Shown here: one piece after another, positions 7,576 through 13,418 of the stretch
Position numbering within the stretch: the first letter of the stretch is position 1
Layout of the letters: the number at the start of each line of letters is the position of its first letter
From: an uncultured bacterium
GTDB taxonomy: Bacteria; Bacteroidota; Bacteroidia; Sphingobacteriales; Sphingobacteriaceae
Direction: 5' to 3'
Assembly: GCA_903958995.1 (NCBI GenBank)
Contig: CAJBVG010000019.1
Coordinates: 1 to 13,418 of the forward strand
Length of the DNA: 13,418 nucleotides
The notes under the pieces: model-generated
The model's database searches: none
What the model saw: only the letters and a program-made list of their open reading frames with translations
What the model was told of the DNA's origin: nothing
Program-made: the position numbers and the translations under genes

Positions 7576-8979
7576 TTATTTCAATTTTACCTCCAAAGAA
7601 ATCTCCTCATCGCCAGGCTTGTAGTCCAAGTAAGTAATAATAAATTGTAACATCTCATCTTTTGTACTCATACTGCCTGTGCGTTCACCAACCCATTGGG
7701 GTGGACTAAATGGGTTAAAGGGGTTGTTTTTAGTATTATCAAAGGTAGCTTTTAAGTAAATTGTGCTGCCTTTGGGCACTTTAACCATCTTCTTAAATGT
7801 GTAAAAATACTGCCATCTAAAGTCCCAGTGATTAATTTTAATTAAAGGTGTGGTTTGCCCCTCTGGATCAACCACATAGGCAATAAATGATTTGCCCAAT
7901 AGATGCATATGGGGGTTAATGGTTACTATGGAAATATCACTCTGAACAGTGTATTTTGAAGTAAACGTTTTAATGGAATCTGGAGGAATCATTAAAGCAG
8001 GTTCTATTTTAGATACACCATAAGTACCCAATTGAAACTCCCCAAACTTGCGTTCTGGCTGAATTTTTGAAAAGAAAATATTGAAATAAGACTCGTCAAT
8101 TTCATCCTTAGGACTAGGCCCATAATGGATATCATTTAATAAAATAGCACCTTTCTTTTTCATTAAAAACCCACCAATACCTTGGGGGTAAACTGGTGCT
8201 ACAACTCCAGGCAAATAGTTTGTAGCCGAAGGTATTCTCATTGGAAATGTACCGTCATCATTAGTGATTTTGAGCTTCTCCCATACCCTACGCTCATCCA
8301 TTTCATAATTATTGACGAAAAACTCACCTTCTCTTACATTCTTTTTCTTTCCTTCATCATATACGACCATGTACCCATTCACATGATGAACCCTCTTCCT
8401 ATTCCCTGGCACATATTCTATTGTACGAACATATTGGTCATGAGGAATCTCATAAGGTATTTTCATAATCACATAATGGTCGCGGTTATTGCCTTTGATT
8501 TGATATGGCCTAGGGAGCTTTATAACTAAATCGGGCTTGCCCAATTGAGATCCTTTCGGGAAAACAGGCTCAGGTAGCTTATTTTTTTGATCACCTTCAT
8601 CAGCACCTTGCTCCACCCAAGCTTTTAATACTTGTTTCTCATATTCAGTTAAATACATTTCGCCAACAAAACTAGAATAAGTCCTATCAGCTGGCCAAGG
8701 TGGCATGTAACCGCTATGCGTAACTTTTACAATAGTTTTTTTTCTACGATAAACGTCATTATAATTTAATAATGAAAATGGACCAGATTCTCCTGGTCGA
8801 TGGCAGGTGGCACATTTTTGATAGATGATTTTAGATACATCCTTATTAAAAGTAATTTCTTTGGGGAGCGTTTGCAGTTCTTCCTTATCAATTACTTTAA
8901 CGCTATCGTTTGTGCAAGAGAATATGAAGACAGTACCAAGTACTATAATTATTTTATTGATTACAATTCGATAAAGCAT
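7576..8979 (-). CDS. Lipoprotein with c-type haem site and PHM/DBM-like copper monooxygenase domain
   Basis: A predicted envelope redox enzyme of 467 residues. A signal peptide ends at FIFSC, with lipidated Cys22. A small cytochrome-like domain follows with haem motif CATCH (56-60) and a likely distal ligand Met92 in GYMPPWPAD. The rest resembles copper type II, ascorbate-dependent monooxygenases (peptidylglycine alpha-hydroxylating and dopamine beta-monooxygenase). His198-His199 in VHHVNGY and His285 in NDIHYG match the CuA ligands; His357 and His359 in PHMHLLG and Met443 in KDEMLQF match the CuB ligands. All six copper ligands therefore appear present. By family knowledge such proteins could hydroxylate or oxidise a carbon centre, with the haem passing electrons in place of ascorbate. 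The substrate is unknown. The start overlaps the redoxin-like gene by 19 bp, so the two proteins are probably made together. No clear terminator follows. Confidence 0.85.
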   Translation of the reverse strand: MLYRIVINKIIIVLGTVFIFSCTNDSVKVIDKEELQTLPKEITFNKDVSKIIYQKCATCHRPGESGPFSLLNYNDVYRRKKTIVKVTHSGYMPPWPADRTYSSFVGEMYLTEYEKQVLKAWVEQGADEGDQKNKLPEPVFPKGSQLGKPDLVIKLPRPYQIKGNNRDHYVIMKIPYEIPHDQYVRTIEYVPGNRKRVHHVNGYMVVYDEGKKKNVREGEFFVNNYEMDERRVWEKLKITNDDGTFPMRIPSATNYLPGVVAPVYPQGIGGFLMKKKGAILLNDIHYGPSPKDEIDESYFNIFFSKIQPERKFGEFQLGTYGVSKIEPALMIPPDSIKTFTSKYTVQSDISIVTINPHMHLLGKSFIAYVVDPEGQTTPLIKINHWDFRWQYFYTFKKMVKVPKGSTIYLKATFDNTKNNPFNPFSPPQWVGERTGSMSTKDEMLQFIITYLDYKPGDEEISLEVKLK

Positions 8980-9524
8980 CCTACAGCATTCGTTTTTACT
9001 ACTTTTATTTTTTTGAATTTCGAATATTGATTTATAGCACTATCTAGATAATTATGCTGCGCCTCCTGCCTAATAAATTCATTGTCAAATGCTCTATCAT
9101 CTATTGCTCCTTGATAAACCACCTTCATACTATCGGTTATTAAAAATACTTCAGGGGTAGTCTTCGCATTTAACATCGAAGTGATTACAGCACCTGTATC
9201 TAATACAACTGGGAATTCTATTTGAAATTGTTCGACAAATTTTTTCACCTCATCTTTAGAATATAAAATACCAGGAATTACAACATAAGTTGAATAATCA
9301 TTCTGAAAATATTTTTTCTGCAGTTTATTTAGCTCTTGTATTGCTGCTTCACTTAATGGACATTCGGGAGCTAAAAAAACTACTGCATTTAATTTATGGT
9401 TTTTAAATGTCTTGTCAGAAAAATCATCACCGTTATATGTTTTTATAGACCAGTCTGGTTTGTTACATGAGCTAAAAAGAAATATGCTCATTAGAAATAC
9501 TATAATAAAATTTGTTTTTTTCAT
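8961..9524 (-). CDS. Redoxin-like (thioredoxin-fold) lipoprotein
   Basis: A small envelope protein of 187 residues with a lipoprotein signal (lipobox FLFSSC, lipidated Cys20) and a thioredoxin-fold domain. The active-site region reads LAPECPLSEAA, so there is a single Cys55 followed by cis-type Pro-Leu-Ser and no CXXC pair. TTPEVFLI (about 131-138) is the conserved cis-Pro strand, and VVYQGAIDDR (about 144-153) is typical of AhpC/TSA-redoxin relatives that accompany PHM-like copper proteins. A second Cys183 lies in the last five residues (VGCFIEL), matching the G-C-x-I ending of that subfamily, and may pair with Cys55. It overlaps mazG by 4 bp (ATGA) and the haem/copper lipoprotein by 19 bp. 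The likely job is handling electrons or thiols, or loading metal, for that partner; this is inferred from linkage. Confidence 0.82.
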   Translation of the reverse strand: MKKTNFIIVFLMSIFLFSSCNKPDWSIKTYNGDDFSDKTFKNHKLNAVVFLAPECPLSEAAIQELNKLQKKYFQNDYSTYVVIPGILYSKDEVKKFVEQFQIEFPVVLDTGAVITSMLNAKTTPEVFLITDSMKVVYQGAIDDRAFDNEFIRQEAQHNYLDSAINQYSKFKKIKVVKTNAVGCFIEL

Positions 9525-9847
9525 TTCAGCTTGTCATTATTAATATGTCTAACCGAATCACGTTTAGATTTTTTCGCTAGATTTTTCGTCAATGCATCGT
9601 TCAGATTTATTCCGGTTTGATTAGCCAAACAGATTAATACAAACAAAACGTCGGCTAATTCATCTGCTAATTCCTTCTTTTGATCAGATTCCTTGAATGA
9701 TTGCTCGCCATATTTCCTAGCAATAATCCTAGCTACTTCGCCTACTTCTTCAGTAAGCATTGCCATATTTGTAAGCTCATTAAAATATCTTACTCCTGTA
9801 GTTTTAATCCAATCATCTACAATTTTTTGAGCTTCGTCTATTGTCAT
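9521..9847 (-). CDS. MazG-like nucleotide pyrophosphohydrolase
   Basis: A small all-alpha NTP pyrophosphohydrolase, predicted to hydrolyse non-canonical or excess nucleoside triphosphates to monophosphate and pyrophosphate in the cytoplasm. The 108 residues are one MazG domain. The metal-binding EXXE...EXXD pattern is visible as E34-V-G-E37 in MLTEEVGEVAR and E63-L-A-D66 in ELADELADVLF. This is the short single-domain form, half the size of E. coli MazG. It lies 39 bp downstream of dtd and its stop overlaps the start of the redoxin gene (ATGA). Linkage to dtd and rsgA points to a housekeeping quality-control role rather than a toxin-antitoxin role. The actual nucleotide preference cannot be read from the sequence. 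Confidence 0.9.
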   Translation of the reverse strand: MTIDEAQKIVDDWIKTTGVRYFNELTNMAMLTEEVGEVARIIARKYGEQSFKESDQKKELADELADVLFVLICLANQTGINLNDALTKNLAKKSKRDSVRHINNDKLK

Positions 9848-9886
9848 ATTTTAAAATTACTATTTTGATTGAATAAACAAAATGAC

Positions 9887-10345
9887 TTAATGCCTCGCTT
9901 TATCATTAGTGTCCATAATAATGGTAACCGGACCATCATTTAGCAAACTCACTTTCATATCTGCACCAAATACTCCATGTTCAATCTCTTTGCCCATAAG
10001 CAGATTAAGCTCGCGGATCATTTCTTCGTATAATTCGATAGCCAACTCGGGTTTTGCAGCATTAATAAAGGATGGTCTATTGCCTTTTTGAGTTAATGCA
10101 AACAAGGTAAACTGACTAATTAATAAAACATTGCCGCTGCGATCGAATACTGACTTGTTCATTAAACCATTCTCATCAGAGAATATTCTCATGTTGACAA
10201 TCTTCTGAGCTAGCCATTTTACTTCAGCAACAGTATCACTTGGCTCTACCCCTAATAAAACTAAAAGGCCGGCATCAATCCGACCTTTTATGGTATTTTC
10301 TACTTCAACAGAAGCGTTTGCAACACGTTGAATAACTGCTCTCAT
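9887..10345 (-). CDS. dtd: D-aminoacyl-tRNA deacylase
   Basis: A cytoplasmic proofreading enzyme that removes D-amino acids (and glycine mischarged on tRNA-Ala) from tRNA, so keeping them out of proteins. The 152 residues match the normal length of about 145-150. The start MRAVIQRV, the active-site segment SQFTLF (77-82) with its Thr80, and the cross-subunit Gly-cisPro element GPVT (138-141, in NDGPVT) are all intact. The enzyme works as a dimer in which GPVT reaches into the partner's site. It lies 3 bp after the M48 protease gene and 39 bp before the MazG-like gene, in the same direction, consistent with one transcript. Confidence 0.97.
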   Translation of the reverse strand: MRAVIQRVANASVEVENTIKGRIDAGLLVLLGVEPSDTVAEVKWLAQKIVNMRIFSDENGLMNKSVFDRSGNVLLISQFTLFALTQKGNRPSFINAAKPELAIELYEEMIRELNLLMGKEIEHGVFGADMKVSLLNDGPVTIIMDTNDKARH

Positions 10346-10348
10346 GAA

Positions 10349-11146
10349 TTATGGTAATAAAGCTTTAAAATTTGCATAATCAACATCAAATGTTCCTATT
10401 CCTGTACAACCTTCTGTTGTTTTAGTAGTGGTGATGTTTGCAATTCTATTATCTGGGCAAGGGTGAGTACTGAAAAATTGTTGAATACCTCCACATTGAA
10501 TTCCTGATGCTTCTAGTTTAGTAAAGAAGCCAGCCGCACCTGCAGCATTGTATGGAGTTGGACATAAATATTTAACAGAATATTCATCTGCTTCTTTCTC
10601 GTGTTCGCGAGAGTTTTTCAATTGTAACATTCCACTAGCAATTTGACTTACTTGTGCAAGGTCTTTACCAAGTACTATGTTTAACAATAATTCAACTCCA
10701 TATTGTGATTGCATCGAACGACTTGTATGTCTGCGATCAGCATGTGCCATTTCATGGCCTAATACACCCGCCAATTGATCTTTAGAATCTAGGTATTTCA
10801 AGATACCCGTATAAACATAAATATAACCACCTGGTGTGCAGAAAGCATTCAATGTTGTATCACCTCTAACAACACGCAATCTCCAACTAAAATCGTCTTT
10901 ATAAACTACTTTCCCTGAGTTCAATATTTCATTGCGAATAGCATACAAATAAGCATAAACACTTCTATTTGTTGCCGAGTCTAAAATAGGATATTCACTA
11001 GGTTTATTTGCTATTTCAGCAGAAACCTGTGCTCCTAATTTACGATCGTCGGAAATACTAAAAAATGGTACAAAGGGAGAATCTTTTTTACATGAGTTGA
11101 AAGAGATTACTCCAATTAATAAGATTAGTGAGAGTTTAATTCGCAT
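10349..11146 (-). CDS. M48-family zinc metalloprotease lipoprotein (LoiP/BepA-like)
   Basis: A predicted envelope protease of 265 residues that would degrade damaged or misfolded envelope proteins. The signal peptide ends at ISFNSC with lipidated Cys19. The M48 peptidase core spans about 60-235. It contains NAFCTPGGYIYVYTG (100-114), a conserved strand-loop of the family, the zinc motif HEMAH (His131, Glu132, His135), the third ligand Glu183 in SREHEKEAD, and STHPCPDNRI near 226-234, the usual late motif. Five cysteines (103, 195, 218, 230, 247) lie in the mature part, more than is usual, and could form disulfides in the periplasm. It is shorter than BepA because it lacks the TPR tail. The gene is 52 bp downstream of rsgA and 3 bp before dtd. 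Confidence 0.94.
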   Translation of the reverse strand: MRIKLSLILLIGVISFNSCKKDSPFVPFFSISDDRKLGAQVSAEIANKPSEYPILDSATNRSVYAYLYAIRNEILNSGKVVYKDDFSWRLRVVRGDTTLNAFCTPGGYIYVYTGILKYLDSKDQLAGVLGHEMAHADRRHTSRSMQSQYGVELLLNIVLGKDLAQVSQIASGMLQLKNSREHEKEADEYSVKYLCPTPYNAAGAAGFFTKLEASGIQCGGIQQFFSTHPCPDNRIANITTTKTTEGCTGIGTFDVDYANFKALLP

Positions 11147-11150
11147 AAAT

Positions 11151-11187
11151 TTAATATGTTAATAGGATAATATGTTAATATGTTAAT
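11151..11187. repeat. Short AT-rich repeats between rsgA and the M48 gene
   Basis: The 11-base unit AATATGTTAAT occurs exactly three times on the plus strand, at 11153-11163, 11169-11179 and 11177-11187, the last two overlapping by three bases. A weaker copy continues to about 11203 across the rsgA stop codon. The repeats fill most of the 52-bp gap. No hairpin or promoter box was recognised in them. Slippage of a low-complexity spacer is the simplest reading. Confidence 0.7.
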
Positions 11188-11198
11188 GCAATTGAATG

Positions 11199-12122
11199 TT
11201 AATGTCTATTGTCTTCGTCGGCAAATATACTTAAATAACTATCATACCTAATTAACGAGATCTTACTATCATCAACTGCTTTTTTGATAGCACATAATGG
11301 CTCGTTCGTATGTGTACAATTATTGAATTTGCATTCATTTAATATGGAGCGCATTTCAGGAAAATAATGAGATATTTCCTCTTTTTTAAGCTCTACTAAA
11401 CCAAGTTCTCTGATTCCTGGACTATCAATAATAAAGCCACCACCTGGTATCTCATACCTTTCGGCAAAGGTTGTGGTATGTACCCCTTTCGAGGAAGCAT
11501 CCGAAATTTCAGATGTTTTTAAATCGATACCCGGAATAAGTTGATTTACTAATGTAGATTTTCCAACTCCAGAATGCCCAGAGAACAATGAAGTTTTGTT
11601 CTTACATTGATTTTTGAGCTCTTCAATTCCATCTCCTTTTAAAGCTGAGATAAATAATACCGGATAACCGATATTCTGGTACATGTCTTTTATTTCATTC
11701 ACAAACGACAAATCCTCTTCATCATAAATATCAATTTTATTGAAAACTAAAATTGTAGGTATGTGATACGCTTCAGAAGTCACTAAAAAACGATCAATAA
11801 AACCGAAAGATGTACGAGGCTTTGCAAATGTTACCACTAAAAATGCTTGATCAATATTTGCTGCTATGACTTGCGTTTGCTTGGAAAGATTAATTGATTT
11901 ACGAACAATATAATTCTTTCTGTCGTACAACTTTACGAGAAGGGCTTGCTTTTTTTCTTCGTCTTCTGTTTCTATTTCAACATAATCACCTACTGCAACA
12001 GGATTAGTAGATTTAATTCCTTGCATCCTAAATTTGCCTATAATCCTACACTCCCATTGTTGATCATTTTCATCAACAACAGTATACCAACTTCCAGTAG
12101 ATTTAGTTACAATTCCTCTCAT
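11199..12122 (-). CDS. rsgA: Ribosome small subunit-dependent GTPase RsgA
   Basis: A circularly permuted GTPase that helps late maturation of the 30S subunit and checks the decoding centre. The 307 residues show an N-terminal OB-fold (about 1-65, MRGIVTKSTGSWYTV) and then the GTPase motifs in permuted order. These are G4 NKID (128-131), G5 SA (159-160), G1 GHSGVGKS (182-189), switch-region threonines HTTT (215-218) and G3 DSPG (233-236). A C-terminal zinc finger C-x4-C-x-H-x5-C is formed by Cys264, Cys269, His271 and Cys277. All key residues are present and the length is normal. The ATG shares its A with the metF stop (TAATG), so translation is probably coupled to metF. Confidence 0.98.
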   Translation of the reverse strand: MRGIVTKSTGSWYTVVDENDQQWECRIIGKFRMQGIKSTNPVAVGDYVEIETEDEEKKQALLVKLYDRKNYIVRKSINLSKQTQVIAANIDQAFLVVTFAKPRTSFGFIDRFLVTSEAYHIPTILVFNKIDIYDEEDLSFVNEIKDMYQNIGYPVLFISALKGDGIEELKNQCKNKTSLFSGHSGVGKSTLVNQLIPGIDLKTSEISDASSKGVHTTTFAERYEIPGGGFIIDSPGIRELGLVELKKEEISHYFPEMRSILNECKFNNCTHTNEPLCAIKKAVDDSKISLIRYDSYLSIFADEDNRH

Positions 12123-13075
12123 TAAAACACTGCTTTCGCAATTTGATATGTTGGGTTCGCATTACCCATGGTATAATAATGTAAAACTGGTGCGCCTAAT
12201 TTTATTAATTCTTTTGATTGTTGAATTAACCACTCTACTCCCACTTGTTTCACATCTTGCTCATTTTTGCATTTGTTTACCGCTTCACTTAAATCTTCAG
12301 GCAAATCAATATGAAAAACTTTTGGCAAGGTAATTATTTGTTTTGAATTCGTAATTGGTTTTAATCCTGGTATAATTGGAATGTTAATGTCATTCTCTCT
12401 ACATAAAGCTACAAAATCAACGTATTTCTGATTATCGAAAAACATTTGAGTGACAATAAACTCAGCACCTAAATCCACTTTATGCTTCAAATATTTAATA
12501 TCTGATTTCATATTAGGCGCTTCGAAATGCTTCTCTGGATATCCAGCTACACCAATACAGAAATCAGTTCCCATGTTTTCATCAATATCTTCATGTAAGA
12601 AAATCCCTTTGTTCATATTCGATACATGCCCTAATAAATCAGATGCATAAGAATGCCCACCTGGAGTTGGGATGAATTGAGATTCCGCTTTTCTAGAATC
12701 ACCTCTTATTACAAGCACATTGTCGATGCCTAAGAAATTCAATTCTATTAACGCGTTCTCTGTCTCTTCTTTTGTGAAACCACCACAAATTAAATGTGGA
12801 ACAGCATCTACTTTATATCGATGCATAATGGCAGCACAAATAGCAACGGTACCAGGTCTTTTACGATAAGACACCTTTTCGAGCAAACCATTCTCACGTT
12901 CTTTATAGATAAAGTCTTCACGATGATAGGTTACATCAATAAATGGTGGATTGAATTCCATCAAAGGATCAATCGTATCGAAAATAGATTGAATACCTTT
13001 TCCTTTTAATGGTGGCAAAAGCTCGAAGGAGAACTTCGTCTCTTTCGCATTTTTTATATGATCTATTACTTTCAT
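12122..13075 (-). CDS. metF: Methylenetetrahydrofolate reductase
   Basis: A flavin enzyme that reduces 5,10-methylene-THF to 5-methyl-THF, the methyl donor for methionine synthase. With the ATG at 13075 it has 317 residues, normal for Bacteroidota. Recognisable parts are KFSFELLPP near the N-terminus (the E. coli equivalent is SFEFFPP, with the catalytic Glu), DVTYHRED, HLICGGFTKEE, VLVIRGDSRK (FAD region), VAGYPEKHFEAP, FIVTQMFFDN and PIIPGLKPI. The reading frame stays open upstream to 13339, but the extra 88 residues are out-of-frame metH and are rich in Cys, Arg and Lys with no family similarity. The start after the metH stop is therefore correct. The gene begins 11 bp after metH and shares one base with rsgA. 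Confidence 0.97.
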   Translation of the reverse strand: MKVIDHIKNAKETKFSFELLPPLKGKGIQSIFDTIDPLMEFNPPFIDVTYHREDFIYKERENGLLEKVSYRKRPGTVAICAAIMHRYKVDAVPHLICGGFTKEETENALIELNFLGIDNVLVIRGDSRKAESQFIPTPGGHSYASDLLGHVSNMNKGIFLHEDIDENMGTDFCIGVAGYPEKHFEAPNMKSDIKYLKHKVDLGAEFIVTQMFFDNQKYVDFVALCRENDINIPIIPGLKPITNSKQIITLPKVFHIDLPEDLSEAVNKCKNEQDVKQVGVEWLIQQSKELIKLGAPVLHYYTMGNANPTYQIAKAVF

Positions 13076-13086
13076 TTCTAAAACTA

Positions 13087-13418
13087 TTAATATGATAAGT
13101 TTGGCGAAAGCCAACGTTCCGTTTCTTCTACACTCATGCCTTTTCGTTTTGCATAATCGATTACTTGGTCTTTTCCAATTTTGCCTAAGCCAAAATATTT
13201 CGATTCTGCATTTGCAAAATAATAACCACTTACTGCTGCAGTTGGATACATGGCAAAATTCTCCGTTAAATGTATTCCTGCTTCTTCTTCTGCGTTTAAT
13301 AAATGGAATATCGTTTTCTTCTCGGTATGGTCTGGGCAAGCTGGATATCCTGGAGCAGGTCTAATACCTGCATAAGATTCTTTAATTAATTCTTCATTAC
13401 TTAATTGCTCCTCTTTCG
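13087..13418 (-). CDS. metH: Cobalamin-dependent methionine synthase, C-terminal activation domain (start off the right edge)
   Basis: The last 110 codons of methionine synthase, which transfers a methyl group from 5-methyl-THF through cobalamin to homocysteine. The part visible belongs to the SAM-binding reactivation domain. It contains the signature IRPAPGYPACPDHTEK, which binds SAM, then LTENFAMYPTAAVSGYYF, SKYFGLGKIGKDQ and the terminal ERWLSPNLSY just before TAA at 13087. The frame runs open to the right edge, so the homocysteine, folate and cobalamin domains must lie beyond it, unless this is one of the split MetH arrangements. The next gene is metF, which makes its methyl donor. No cobalamin riboswitch can be assessed because the 5' end is outside the window. 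Confidence 0.96.
   Translation of the reverse strand, partial: KEEQLSNEELIKESYAGIRPAPGYPACPDHTEKKTIFHLLNAEEEAGIHLTENFAMYPTAAVSGYYFANAESKYFGLGKIGKDQVIDYAKRKGMSVEETERWLSPNLSY

Noticed and set aside
8182..8529. Open frame of 115 codons on the plus strand.
   Set aside because: It is antisense to the copper-ligand region of the haem/PHM lipoprotein and has no recognisable domain.
11151..11187. AATATGTTAAT repeats considered as replication iterons or a CRISPR-like array.
   Set aside because: Only three short AT-rich copies, two overlapping, with no unique spacers, no replication gene and a purely housekeeping setting.
13092..13364. Open frame of 90 codons on the plus strand.
   Set aside because: It is antisense to the conserved metH activation domain; hydrophobic residues reflect the AT-rich reverse complement.

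Overview
The window looks like chromosomal DNA from a member of the Bacteroidota. It is AT-rich. Its many short lipoproteins begin with a lysine-rich signal peptide and an F/V-x-S-C type lipobox, there is almost no Shine-Dalgarno signal before the genes, and the one clear promoter element is a TATATTTG box, which fits the Bacteroidota -7 consensus TAnnTTTG. Every gene I accept lies on the minus strand, so transcription runs from the right edge to the left edge.

Right block (about 13418 down to 7576): the 3' end of metH (cobalamin-dependent methionine synthase) is followed 11 bp later by metF (methylenetetrahydrofolate reductase), so the methyl supply and its use sit together. Then come rsgA (30S-maturation GTPase, sharing one base with metF), an M48-family metalloprotease lipoprotein, dtd (D-aminoacyl-tRNA deacylase) and a MazG-like nucleotide pyrophosphohydrolase. 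The block ends with a tightly interlocked pair of envelope lipoproteins. One is a redoxin-like protein. The other combines a c-type haem site with a complete set of copper ligands of the peptidylglycine/dopamine monooxygenase (PHM/DBM) type. This pair is the most unusual biochemistry in the window.

A 244-bp gap (7332-7575) carries the promoter and a long AT-rich leader for the left block.

Left block (7331 down to 1, continuing beyond the window): a polysaccharide export operon in the order wza-like outer-membrane lipoprotein, wzc-like chain-length regulator/tyrosine kinase, NusG paralogue of the RfaH/UpxY type, AsnB-type amidotransferase, family-4 glycosyltransferase and ABC-2 polysaccharide permease (wzm, cut by the left edge). 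Genes in this block are 5 bp apart or overlap, except for a single 67-nt leader between the NusG paralogue and asnB. That leader contains a hairpin with a GAAA loop, and I flag it as a candidate control site for the NusG paralogue. The operon presumably makes and exports a surface glycan (O-antigen or capsule). AsnB may amidate a sugar or uronic acid, the glycosyltransferase adds a residue, and Wzm (with an ATPase expected just left of the window), Wzc and Wza handle export and length control.

No tRNA, rRNA, CRISPR array, insertion sequence or integrase was seen. There is no gene-free stretch longer than 300 bases.
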